A stretch of 64,000 nucleotides of DNA from Rubricoccus marinus (GTDB lineage Bacteria; Bacteroidota; Rhodothermia; Rhodothermales; Rubricoccaceae). Location of the stretch: contig NZ_MQWB01000011.1 of NCBI RefSeq assembly GCF_002257665.1, positions 104,487 through 168,486 of the forward strand. The letters are read 5' to 3'. The notes below the pieces were generated by a model. That model ran no database searches. It saw only the letters and a program-made list of their open reading frames with translations, and was not told the DNA's origin. The position numbers and the translations under genes were made by a program. How positions within the stretch are numbered: the first letter of the stretch is position 1; every line of letters begins with the position of its first letter. Shown piece by piece: positions 53,475 to 61,216 of this stretch.

Positions 53475-54398
53475 CTACTCAGGGCTCTGGGTGCTGGATG
53501 CCAGAGGTGTGGTCGTGGTCTCGACGGGCGCCGCCACGTCGCGCAGCGCGACGTCGGTACCGCCTCCGGCGTCGAGCGTGGCGAGGCGCGCGGCGTTCGT
53601 CGCCTGGGCGTGCTGAGCAGACAGCAGCGCGAGCCGCTGCCGAGCCAGCCCTTCGTAGTCGAGATCGCCCTGGTCGTACTTCATCTGCGCCAGGCGCGTC
53701 AACTCCTGCTGGGCTTCGACGCGCTGTGCGAGAAAGCCCGCCTCGATGCGAAGCTGCTGGGCTGCCAGGTCGGCGCGGCGCAGCTCTTCGGCGTCGCGCT
53801 CGCGCTCGTCGGCCTCGCGCTCGGCGCGGGCGATGACCCGCTCTCGCTCTCTCGCCTGCTGCTGTGCGCGTCGGGCCTGGTAGAGATCAATGCGCGCCTC
53901 GGCCACCTCGACGGCGTTGCGGGCGCGGTTGACGGGGCGGCGGTCGAGGAGTTGGTCCATGCTCCACGAGAGCGTGACGCCCCAGGTGTCGCCCGGCCAG
54001 CGCGCGATGGCGGCGTACTGCGGATCGTAGCCCTGGCTGCTGATCGATGGGAAGGCTAGGCCGCGTGTGGACATGCTGACGAAGAAGTCGGCTGCGGGGC
54101 GCCAGCGGCGCCAGCCGGTGACGGCGTGCAGCTCGGTCTGGGCCAGGTCGAGGCGGGCGCGCTCCACGCGCAGCCCGGCATCGCTGGTGTCGGCCAGGAT
54201 GGAGAGTGCGGTCAGCGGGTCGTCCTGCGGCATCCCGTCCAGGCCGTAGCCGGGAAGGTCCTGGGCGGTCGCCAGGGGGGCGGGAAGGAGAGCCAGCGCC
54301 GCCAGGGCAAGCACGACGACGGCCAGGCGGAGCGGCCCGGCTGCTGCGCGGTGGTCGTCCTCGTGATCGTCGTCGAGCTCGTCGGTGAATCGGCGCAT
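53475..54398 (-). CDS. Half-length TolC-like outer-membrane efflux protein
   Basis: 307 residues. Signal sequence (LAVVVLALAALALLPAPLATAQ) after a charged 20-residue leader, then one OEP repeat: LRVERARLDLAQTELHAVTG, WGVTLSWSMDQLLDRRPVNR, and a long coiled coil (about 155-270: ARRAQQQARERERVIARAER, LTRLAQMKYDQGDLDYEGL). Classical TolC has two such repeats (about 430-490 residues), so this could assemble as a hexamer of single repeats. It is the probable outer-membrane channel for the HlyD/ABC proteins of the array. Confidence 0.82.
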   Translation of the reverse strand: MRRFTDELDDDHEDDHRAAAGPLRLAVVVLALAALALLPAPLATAQDLPGYGLDGMPQDDPLTALSILADTSDAGLRVERARLDLAQTELHAVTGWRRWRPAADFFVSMSTRGLAFPSISSQGYDPQYAAIARWPGDTWGVTLSWSMDQLLDRRPVNRARNAVEVAEARIDLYQARRAQQQARERERVIARAEREADERERDAEELRRADLAAQQLRIEAGFLAQRVEAQQELTRLAQMKYDQGDLDYEGLARQRLALLSAQHAQATNAARLATLDAGGGTDVALRDVAAPVETTTTPLASSTQSPE

Positions 54399-54410
54399 GG
54401 GAGTTGGGAT

Positions 54411-54758
54411 TTAGGCTTCGGCCGTGGCGGTCACGAGGCGTTGGATGCTGGGCGCATCCTCGGGACGGAGCCCGGCGGTGGCCGCCAGGTCTTTGAGGAA
54501 GCCGTCGCCCAGGACGGGGCGGCCGGCGAACAGCGCGAGCGTCTGGCTGGCGAGATCGGCGTGGAAGCCTGGGGGCATCTCGGCGTAGTGCTCGCAGTGG
54601 TGGAGCCGGAGCGCGGCTATCGCTTGGCGATCGTGGTCCAGTCCCGCAGCGCGGATGCTCTCGGTCACGACACAGATGTCGTACTTGTGGCCGGTCAGCA
54701 TCCGGTAGAGCGCGAGCGCGACGGAGCGACGGCGGAACGGGTCGATGTGAGAAAGCAT
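54411..54758 (-). CDS. Hypothetical protein
   Basis: 115 residues from ATG 54758. Helical, soluble (MLSHIDPFRRRSVALALYRM; GHKYDICVVTESIRAAGLDH; ETYA-free acidic C-terminus). No known domain. It lies 12 bp before the TolC-like gene in the same direction and downstream of a strong hairpin, so it may be the first gene of a sub-operon. Confidence 0.55.
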   Translation of the reverse strand: MLSHIDPFRRRSVALALYRMLTGHKYDICVVTESIRAAGLDHDRQAIAALRLHHCEHYAEMPPGFHADLASQTLALFAGRPVLGDGFLKDLAATAGLRPEDAPSIQRLVTATAEA

Positions 54759-54784
54759 GGGGGTGCGCCTGCGGCGCGGCAGTG

Positions 54785-54842
54785 GGAAGGGGCCAGTAGC
54801 CAGTGGCAAACCCAGCCAGAGGTTTCCCTACTGGCCCCTTCC
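54785..54842. terminator. 15-bp-arm hairpin between lipoprotein gene and export genes
   Basis: GGAAGGGGCCAGTAG (54785-54799) pairs perfectly with CTACTGGCCCCTTCC (54828-54842). CCAGTGGC and GCCACTGG words nearby add a second pairing option. It lies just after the 306-residue lipoprotein gene in transcription order, so it may terminate or attenuate read-through; no U-tract is present. Confidence 0.6.
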
Positions 54843-54874
54843 GACTGGCCACTGGCCCGCGAGCGAAGCGAGCG

Positions 54875-55795
54875 CTACCCCTCGGTGTTCTCGCGGACCA
54901 CCACGCCGTCACCGCCGCGCTGCTTCGTCTGGCGGAAGGTGCCGTTGACGTAGTCGTTGCGGGAGACGAGCGAGCCGTCGGACAGGTCGCCCGACGAGCT
55001 GAGGGTCCGAAGGAGGGTGCCCGAGAACGACCCGTCGGCGGCGATCGCGAAGTCGGCCCCGTAGTAGCGCGTCCGCACCGCGCCGTCAGCGCCACCGTCA
55101 CGGACCGTGCCGGTGCCGTTGGTGTTGAGCGTCACGACGGGCTCGCGGACGGTCACCGACTCGCGCAGCTCTTGGTTCGCGTAGCCGACGACGGCCTCGC
55201 CCACGCCGGGCGAGTAGACCTGTGCCACGCGCCAGGTGTCGTAGCTGGTGAAGCTGGCTTCGGCGTCGTCCGACGTGCCAGTCAGGTAGGCGTTGGTGCC
55301 TGCCCCGAGGGCGGTGATGAAGGCGTCGAGGTCGGGATAGCTGAGGAAGGTCAGCGTAACCGACTCGACGGCGTCCAGCGCCGCCGTAGCGGCGTTGTTG
55401 TCGTGATCGACCGCGCGGGCGTGCTGCACGCGGGCCTGCCAGACGCCGACGCCCTGGGGCTCACGGTAGGACATCTGGACGAGGTAGCCCTTGGCGTTGC
55501 CGGTATCGTAGATGCCGGTGTACGTCGTGGTGTCGACCATCGCGCTCATGGACGCCATCGCCATCGGGAGCGAGGCGGCGTCCTTACTCGCCACGCGGGC
55601 GGCGGAGGACGAGTTGAACCCGAGGTCGAACAGCTCCTCGACCTCCGCGAAGGCAGCGGTCACGAGAGCCTGCTGGTTGCTGGTGATCGGGTCGATCACA
55701 TCCGGGCCGGTCGGTACGTCGGGGCCGGGGCCAGCGGTGTCGCAGGCGGTGAGAGTCAAGGCGAGCGAAAAGGCCGCCAGAAGTGAGAGTCGCAT
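54875..55795 (-). CDS. Lipoprotein of unknown function
   Basis: 306 residues from ATG 55795. Lipoprotein signal MRLSLLAAFSLALTLTAC with a clear lipobox Cys, then a Pro/Gly linker and a mostly beta C-terminal half (AVRTRYYGADFAIAADGSFS; LSSSGDLSDGSLVSRNDYVN). No family recognised. It is flanked by hairpins on both sides (54785-54842; 56127-56165), so it is probably a single-gene transcript within the export array. Confidence 0.7.
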   Translation of the reverse strand: MRLSLLAAFSLALTLTACDTAGPGPDVPTGPDVIDPITSNQQALVTAAFAEVEELFDLGFNSSSAARVASKDAASLPMAMASMSAMVDTTTYTGIYDTGNAKGYLVQMSYREPQGVGVWQARVQHARAVDHDNNAATAALDAVESVTLTFLSYPDLDAFITALGAGTNAYLTGTSDDAEASFTSYDTWRVAQVYSPGVGEAVVGYANQELRESVTVREPVVTLNTNGTGTVRDGGADGAVRTRYYGADFAIAADGSFSGTLLRTLSSSGDLSDGSLVSRNDYVNGTFRQTKQRGGDGVVVRENTEG

Positions 55796-56126
55796 CTCTT
55801 GGTTGAGGGTGTGGTCGCCCGAGCGGCGACGGGACGTCGCCGTGGCGGGCTTCCGGTGTAAAGGAGCGGGGCGAGGGCACGCCTCCGCGGGGATGGACGG
55901 TGGGCGCCCACCCACCGGCGGTGGGTGGAAGTGCGCTTCGGCCCGGTGTAGCCGAGTCGCGCCGTCCCTCCCGAGGACGGGAGGAGTGGCGGCGGTCGTC
56001 GGGTCTCGGGGAGCCTCCTCCTCCGTGTCGCGTATTATCGGGACATGGATCGGTGGCTCTTTGGCGACGTCACGTCGCCACGGTTGAGGGTGTCGATCTA
56101 GCGCGCGTACCCGCGCGCAACGGAAG

Positions 56127-56165
56127 TGGCGGCCACCGAGGCAGGGCTCTAAGTCCTCGGTGGCC
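56127..56165. terminator. Strong hairpin terminator
   Basis: GCGGCCACCGAGG (56127-56139) and CCTCGGTGGCCGC (56153-56165) form a perfect 13-bp stem 10 bp after the stop of the DUF457-HlyD gene. The 379-bp gap 55796-56174 also holds CCACCCACC-GGC-GGTGGGTGG at 55908-55928; I see no gene in it. Confidence 0.7.
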
Positions 56166-56174
56166 GCTCTCCAT

Positions 56175-57899
56175 TTAGGGCTCTGGGGGGCTGGTGGATG
56201 GGGTGCCGGAGTCGCCCGCCCGGTCGGACACGAGCACGATGCGGACCTCGGTGCGGTCGGGGCCGAGGTCGCGGGTTTCGATGCGGCGCACGATGCCTGC
56301 GCCCGAGGACCGCACGTAGCCGTCACGAATCGCCTGCTGTTGGCGGAGGGTGGCCCGGCGGAGACGGGCGGTCGCCTGGCGGATGCGCTCGGCGCGCGTG
56401 CGCTGCCACTCGGCGGTGCGGCGGGCTCCGGCACTCTCGGCGGCGGCGACCTGGGCGCGTAGATCGGAGGCCTCGGCGCGCGCGGCATCGACGGCGCTCT
56501 GGGGCTCGAAGCCTTCGGCGTGGCGGTCCTCGACGCGCCGAACGGATGCCTCAGCCTGGACGAGCCTCTGGCGGAGCGTGACGGGATCGGCCGACACGGG
56601 CGGCGCCGTCGCCTGGGCGGCGGCGAGGTCGGCCTGCGCCTCGGCGACGTCGAGCTGCGCGGTGCTCATGGCCGACGACGTGAGCACGGCCACGGTGTCT
56701 CCGACAGCGACGGACTGGCCCTCGCGGACGAGTAGCTGGGGCGGCTCGGACGGCTTGTGCGCGAAGGTGACGCGGCGGACCTGGGAGCGCGCCATGTCCT
56801 GCGGGTCGTAGTCCTCGGCCTCGCCGTCGCGGACGTAGACCCGGAGCGTGACCGTGCCCTGCTCGACGATGAGCCCGGTGAGGTCGAGGCGCGTGAGGTC
56901 CGCGAGCGTGGCAAACTGGAACGACAGGCGCTTGTCGGTCCCGGTGACGGTGTCGAACCGGAACTCGTCGGGCGTGACGCCAGCGGCCTCTGTCACCGTC
57001 ACTTGGCCGTCGATCAAGTGGCGGACCGGGTGGCCGTCGGCGCCCGCGGGCACGAGGGACTCGAGGTCCGCCAGGACCCGGCCCGCGAGGTCGATCTGCC
57101 GACGGGAGACTTGGACCTGGGCGCCGCGGTGGGCGAGCACGCGGCTGGGCTGGAAGTTGGCGGTGTAGGCCGGGCCGAGCGAGAACACGCGGCCGTCGGT
57201 CGTGTCGCGTACGAGCAGCGTGTTGGCGCCCGTCGTGCCGATGGCCTCGAACGTGCCTTCGAGCAAGCGCATGTGCTGGGGGTCGGACGCCTCGACTTCG
57301 ATCTGCACCAGGTAGCCTTCGGCGCTCCAATCCAGAAAGTCGCGGACCGCCGCTGAGGCGTCGGCCTGTACCCTGCGGACGAACCGCTGGTACCCGTCGT
57401 GCTCCAAGACCGCGAACGGAATGGTGAGGCAGACGAAGCAGATGCCGAAGAAAGCGTCGACGCGGCTGCCGGTCGTGGTGCGGTAGCTCGTCTCCTGGCG
57501 GTTGTAGTAGGGGAAGACGCCCCGGCGGTCGCTCCACGGCCAGAAGACGCGGACGCCCTGGACGGTCCACGTGTCGAGAAACGGGTGGCTGATGTAGCCG
57601 ACGACGATGGCCGCGTAGATGTGCGGCAGTCCTGCCCAAACGAACGGCAGCGCGAGCGCGGCGACGGCTGTCTGGGCGGCGTAGCAGTGCGTGATCGTCC
57701 GGTGCCCCCACCGGCGCTCGATGCGGCGCGCCAGAGGCGAGAACACGCGGCCGACGGTCGAGCCTAGCGTGTCGATGTCGGGCGCCGCGGCGGCAGCCGA
57801 CGCGACGACGACCCCGGTAGCGGTCCAGGGGACCTGGAAGAAAGTGGCGGCCACGGTGTATCCGAGGACGCCTCCGGCGACATGGGTGCCCAGTCTCAT
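56175..57899 (-). CDS. Fusion of DUF457 membrane metal-hydrolase and HlyD-type adaptor
   Basis: 574 residues. N-terminal about 1-170 is a YdjM/DUF457 membrane-bound metal-dependent hydrolase: MRLGTHVAGGVLGYTVAATF, AAAPDIDTLGS, WGHRTITHCYAAQTAVAAL, GYISHPFLDTWTVQGVRVFW keep the His/Asp metal ligands and 3-4 membrane helices. About 190-574 is a periplasmic adaptor: a beta region, a lipoyl-like segment (LVREGQSVAVGDTVAVLTSS), a coiled-coil hairpin (about 420-530) and a returning lipoyl half (YVRSSGAGIVRRIETRDLGP). The coiled coil missing from the 43073 protein is present here. The start overlaps the 70-residue gene (ATGA). Confidence 0.82.
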   Translation of the reverse strand: MRLGTHVAGGVLGYTVAATFFQVPWTATGVVVASAAAAAPDIDTLGSTVGRVFSPLARRIERRWGHRTITHCYAAQTAVAALALPFVWAGLPHIYAAIVVGYISHPFLDTWTVQGVRVFWPWSDRRGVFPYYNRQETSYRTTTGSRVDAFFGICFVCLTIPFAVLEHDGYQRFVRRVQADASAAVRDFLDWSAEGYLVQIEVEASDPQHMRLLEGTFEAIGTTGANTLLVRDTTDGRVFSLGPAYTANFQPSRVLAHRGAQVQVSRRQIDLAGRVLADLESLVPAGADGHPVRHLIDGQVTVTEAAGVTPDEFRFDTVTGTDKRLSFQFATLADLTRLDLTGLIVEQGTVTLRVYVRDGEAEDYDPQDMARSQVRRVTFAHKPSEPPQLLVREGQSVAVGDTVAVLTSSAMSTAQLDVAEAQADLAAAQATAPPVSADPVTLRQRLVQAEASVRRVEDRHAEGFEPQSAVDAARAEASDLRAQVAAAESAGARRTAEWQRTRAERIRQATARLRRATLRQQQAIRDGYVRSSGAGIVRRIETRDLGPDRTEVRIVLVSDRAGDSGTPSTSPPEP

Positions 57900-58108
57900 C
57901 GCTGTGGGGAGGGGGTGGGCGGTGCGTCCGCGAGCCGGACCTCACGCCCGGGGTTGGCGCGGCGGAGGTGGGCGAGCACCTCCTCGCCAGAGGCCTCTGG
58001 CGTGAACGGCAACGGCAGCGAGTGGCGACCAAACTCCGCCTCCAGCGCGGGGTCATGGACGACGAACCCAGTGGGTGACCTGCGGACGGTGAGGGGGCTA
58101 CGGGCCAT
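57896..58108 (-). CDS. Hypothetical small protein
   Basis: 70 residues from ATG 58108 (MARSPLTVRRSPTGFVVHDP). Soluble, with no known domain. Its start overlaps the lipoprotein stop by one base, and its stop overlaps the DUF457-HlyD start as ATGA, so the three genes are translationally coupled. A back-to-back decamer pair (57985-58002) lies inside it. Confidence 0.65.
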   Translation of the reverse strand: MARSPLTVRRSPTGFVVHDPALEAEFGRHSLPLPFTPEASGEEVLAHLRRANPGREVRLADAPPTPSPQR

Positions 58109-58509
58109 CACGAGCGGAACATGATGGTGGTGAGGTCCCACTGCTCGGTGCGGTCGGAGCCGTCGAGTCGGGCGTACAGCTCAACCACGTACTCGCCCTG
58201 GGGCGCGAACAGGCCGTTGGGACCCACGCCGCGCCACGCGGCGGTGCGCGGCCCGGAGGTCTCGCGCCGCTCCTCGGTGATCTGGCGCACCAGTTCCTTC
58301 GACCCGTCGCTGGCGATGCGGACGATCCGGATCTGGACGAGGGCCGATTCCTCCAACGTGTACCGGATCTCGCACGCCTCGTTGAAGGCGTTGAACGTGG
58401 GGTCGACCCGGAAGCCGGACACGACCTGGAAGTCGGTCGGGCCGGTGGGCGGCGTGCAGCCAACGGCGAGGGCGAGGGCCACGGCCAGCGCGGCGGGAAG
58501 TCGGCGCAT
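58108..58509 (-). CDS. Small lipoprotein with FlgD-Ig-like domain
   Basis: 133 residues from ATG 58509. Lipoprotein signal MRRLPAALAVALALAVGC, then a beta sandwich resembling the FlgD Ig-like fold (EIRYTLEESALVQIRIVRIA; GVGPNGLFAPQGEYVVELYA). It starts 3 bp after the tyrosine recombinase stop and is coupled to the 70-residue gene. It may cap an envelope complex with the DUF457-HlyD protein. Confidence 0.72.
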   Translation of the reverse strand: MRRLPAALAVALALAVGCTPPTGPTDFQVVSGFRVDPTFNAFNEACEIRYTLEESALVQIRIVRIASDGSKELVRQITEERRETSGPRTAAWRGVGPNGLFAPQGEYVVELYARLDGSDRTEQWDLTTIMFRS

Positions 58510-58511
58510 GG

Positions 58512-59612
58512 TTAGACGGGGACGTGGTGGGCGAGGACGGCGCCTCGGGCGTGCTCGGCGGCGCCGACGGTGTTGGTCTCCATTAGGCGGCGCAGGCTCT
58601 CCTCGTCGACGTGGGTGTAGACCTCGGTGGTCTGGATCGAGGCGTGGCCCAAGAGCTCCTGGGTCCCGCGTAGGTCGCCGGTGTAGCGCAGCGTCCGGGT
58701 GCCGAACGTGCGGCGGAGCACGTGGGGGGTCAGCTTGTGCCGGGTCTTGACGTGCCGCTGGAGGCGGGCGCAATCGCGCTGGATCTGCTTGGGGTCGACG
58801 GCCTGGCCGGCGAGCGTGATGAACACCTCATCGGCCACGTTGGGCACGTAGCGGCGGACGGCGAGCCAGTCGGTCATCGCGGGGTAGGCGAAACCGACGA
58901 GCGGGACGGTGCGGCGCTTGTCACCCTTGCCGGTGAACGAGAGATAGTAGCCGTCCGGTCGTGGGACGATGGCCTCGCGGGGGAGCGTCAGCACCTCCTC
59001 ACGCCGGAGCCCGGCAAACGCCATAAGCGTGAAGGTGGCTCGGCGGCGGGCGGCCGTAAAGAGGGCGGCAAAGGCGCGCTGCCGGTCGCCTCCGGGCTCG
59101 GAGGCTTCGAGCTGGCGGTTGGCCTCCACCATGTCGTCGGACAGCCGGGCCACGGCGCGTTCGAGTTCGTCTTCGGCCAGGACCTTGTGCGTCTCCGACT
59201 TCCGGTTGAAGCCGGGCAGGTCGAGGGCGTCGAAGGGGTTGGTGGTCACCACGTCGATGCCCCGGAGGAACCGGTAGAACGACCGGACGCAGTAGATCCG
59301 GCGGGCGACCGTCCGGGCGGCCAGCTTAGTCGAGAGCCGGGTGAGGTAGCGCTCGGCGTCTCGGCGCCCGACGGTGCCCACGCGCAGCCGGTCATTGGCG
59401 AGGAAGCGCCCGAAGTGTTTGAGATCGGATCGGTAGGCGCTCTCGGTGTGGCGGCTGCCGGACTTGGTGTGGAGTGTCCGGCCGATGAACAACTCGATGG
59501 CCTCCGCCAGACTCATCTCCACGCTCGCGCTGCTCCCCGGATCGGGTGCAGCCAGGCGTGCGGTCGCGTCAGATGGAGAGATCAACAGTCCTTTCTGGGG
59601 AGTCGAGCGCAC
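58512..59612 (-). CDS. Tyrosine recombinase (XerC/D-like)
   Basis: 366 residues from GTG 59612; ATG 59516 would remove 32 residues. N-terminal core-binding SAM-like domain (about 33-125), catalytic domain with Arg in MAFAGLRREEVL, Lys in SFTGKGDKRRTVPL, His-x-x-Arg in LTPHVLRRTFGT, His in LLGHASIQTTEVYTHVDEE and the Tyr nucleophile in VYTHV. All catalytic residues are present. A perfect 11-6-11 inverted repeat lies 11 bp upstream of the start. Probable role: resolving plasmid multimers or integrating and excising the element. Confidence 0.92.
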   Translation of the reverse strand: MRSTPQKGLLISPSDATARLAAPDPGSSASVEMSLAEAIELFIGRTLHTKSGSRHTESAYRSDLKHFGRFLANDRLRVGTVGRRDAERYLTRLSTKLAARTVARRIYCVRSFYRFLRGIDVVTTNPFDALDLPGFNRKSETHKVLAEDELERAVARLSDDMVEANRQLEASEPGGDRQRAFAALFTAARRRATFTLMAFAGLRREEVLTLPREAIVPRPDGYYLSFTGKGDKRRTVPLVGFAYPAMTDWLAVRRYVPNVADEVFITLAGQAVDPKQIQRDCARLQRHVKTRHKLTPHVLRRTFGTRTLRYTGDLRGTQELLGHASIQTTEVYTHVDEESLRRLMETNTVGAAEHARGAVLAHHVPV

Positions 59613-59622
59613 GCCTCAGCGC

Positions 59623-59650
59623 GTGCCGTCTACTATGAGGTAGACGGCAC
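59623..59650. other. Putative tyrosine-recombinase core site (dif/cer-like)
   Basis: GTGCCGTCTAC (59623-59633), spacer TATGAG, GTAGACGGCAC (59640-59650): perfect 11-bp arms with a 6-bp centre, exactly the 28-bp geometry of Xer/dif-type crossover sites, placed directly before the recombinase gene. It could instead be an operator for that gene. Confidence 0.65.
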
Positions 59651-59840
59651 AAGTAAACGGGGCGACGGCCTCAGTGTCAAGCCGCTGCGGCGCACCTCGT
59701 CGCCGCGGGCGGCGGTGGGAGAGGGCTCGACCGGCTCCTCGCCGCTCCGAGATCGGGCCGCACGCGACGCTTTACACCATTTGGTGCGACACCCTTAAAA
59801 GGCAACACATCGGCCACTTCTTTGAAACTTTTCGAGGGGC

Positions 59841-59868
59841 TGTCCTCATAACATTAGTTATGGGGACA
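59841..59868. repeat. Inverted repeat in AT-rich island of a gene-poor stretch
   Basis: TGTCCTCATAAC-ATTA-GTTATGGGGACA, 12-bp arms with one mismatch, in the AT-rich island 59770-59880; CACCATTTGGTG is at 59775-59786. The stretch 59651-60660 otherwise holds GC-rich DNA with no convincing gene; degenerate repeats of TCAGCGCG-like words near 60210-60290 are the only other structure. Confidence 0.5.
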
Positions 59869-60660
59869 CCAAAAGAGCGGTTTTCCGGCCATTCGTCGAC
59901 ATCGGCTCCGCCGAGTCGTGCGGGCCGATTCGACTCTGGATCGCCGAGCTGTCAGCCTGGCAGACCGTTGAGCGAGCGCCGACGGAATAAGGGGAGATCG
60001 GTCGTCTGGAGGCCTGCCCCAGAGCCCCGCCGAAGGTCTGCGGTTTAGCTGGTCGTCGAGGTCCTCGGTCCACGCGAGAGGAAGGGAGTGGGCGGGCTTG
60101 GCGTCTGAATACGTCGGCCGCGCGCCCATCCCCCCGGCCTGGCCCAGCACGACGTCGCGCTCGCACGCCGCCCCTTCGCCTGGCGGCTTCACCCTCGGAC
60201 TCGGCGGTCGGTCAGCGCGCCGCCCCCTCGCCTGGCCGCCGGTCGGGTATGGCTCGGCGGTCGTCCAGCGCGCTGACGGTCAGGCTTGCCTCCCGGGCCT
60301 CGGCGGTGGGACGAAGCTCTCCGCCCGCCAACGGCGGGCGGGGGTGGGTCCAGCATGGCCTGACTTTCGCAGCGCCCCCCTTCGGTGCCGCATTTCATCG
60401 GGCGTGGCTGAGAGGGGGCGGTGAGCGCGCAGCGCTCGCCGTCCCCGTGCTAGGCGATGGCTCAGGCCGCGCCAGCGGCCGTCTATCCGGGCGTGGCACA
60501 GGGCGCCCCGGAGCACGGCAGTCACATGGCCTCCGTCGGGTACTTCCATTATTGCACCCCCATCTTCCCCAAACAAACCGCTCCCGGCGACAGCCGGGAG
60601 GCCGCTTCTCCACAGCCGACCTCGGCCTAGTTACCAGATTAGAAGAGGAAGGGTTAGAGG

Positions 60661-60822
60661 ATGGTCGCCTACGTATTCGCTTCTGCGCGCTCCGGCAGCA
60701 CTTTGTCCATATAGGAAGGTCGCCTACTTATTCGCTAGCTCGGCGCTCTTGTACCTTACATGATGGTCGCCTACTTATTCGAAGGTTGCCCAGGTATTCG
60801 GAGAAGGTCGCCTACGTATTCG
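60661..60822. repeat. Second iteron array, five 19-bp direct repeats
   Basis: Direct repeats of AAGGTCGCCTACGTATTCG at 60661-60679, 60716-60734, 60763-60781, 60782-60800 (degenerate) and 60804-60822; positions 2 and 13 vary. A partial reverse copy, GAATACGTCGGC, is near 60107. They look like Rep or Par binding iterons, but no initiator gene is recognisable nearby. The following gap 60823-61216 shows nothing else. Confidence 0.8.
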
Positions 60823-61216
60823 TGGACAACTAGGCGCGACCAGGGCTGGAGGTGGACGACGCTCCGCCTTCCGAAGGCTCCTCTCAATTGTTCAGTTCGG
60901 CGCTCCTAGACTGGCGGGCCGACAAGGAAACGCGCAGGATTGTCCGGTAACCGATCACGAAGGTCATCATCTGGGCTCTGAAGCGGTCATGAGGCCGAGA
61001 CACTGATGAGTCGAGAGCTGTCAGCCGGTTCCGAGAGGTCTGTGAACAGCGCGCAGCGTGCTCATGGGCGTCCTAACCGGTTGGTGGTCCTCGCCAACCG
61101 TTCACAATGGTTCTGTTGCTTGTCGGACCCCATGGTTTGCGATTTGGTCGGGCGGGCTGGGCATTGGGTTGTATGACATATCATTCGCCACCCCTCATTC
61201 GCCATTTGTTCCACCC

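Larger units (their letters stand above)
1136..58002. repeat. Dispersed decamer CGCCAGAGGC / GCCTCTGGCG
   Basis: Counting by eye gives about 60 exact copies from 1136 to 24.3 kb and about 23 from there to 58002; none is seen after 58002 and very few between 28.7 and 42.3 kb. Chance would give about one in 64 kb at this composition. Copies occur in all coding frames (read as ASG, PLA, PEA, ARG) and bring in codons such as AGA and TCT that are otherwise scarce. Gaps often hold facing pairs. Coordinates given are the outermost copies. Confidence 0.9.

Noticed and set aside
59783..59810. GGTGCG-starting sequence as a XerC/D cer-like site
   Set aside because: The first six bases match a XerC half site, but the XerD half and spacer do not; the 59623 repeat is a better candidate.
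60249..60833. 194-codon plus-strand frame through the iterons
   Set aside because: The frame runs through non-coding iterons and has atypical Arg/Leu-rich composition.
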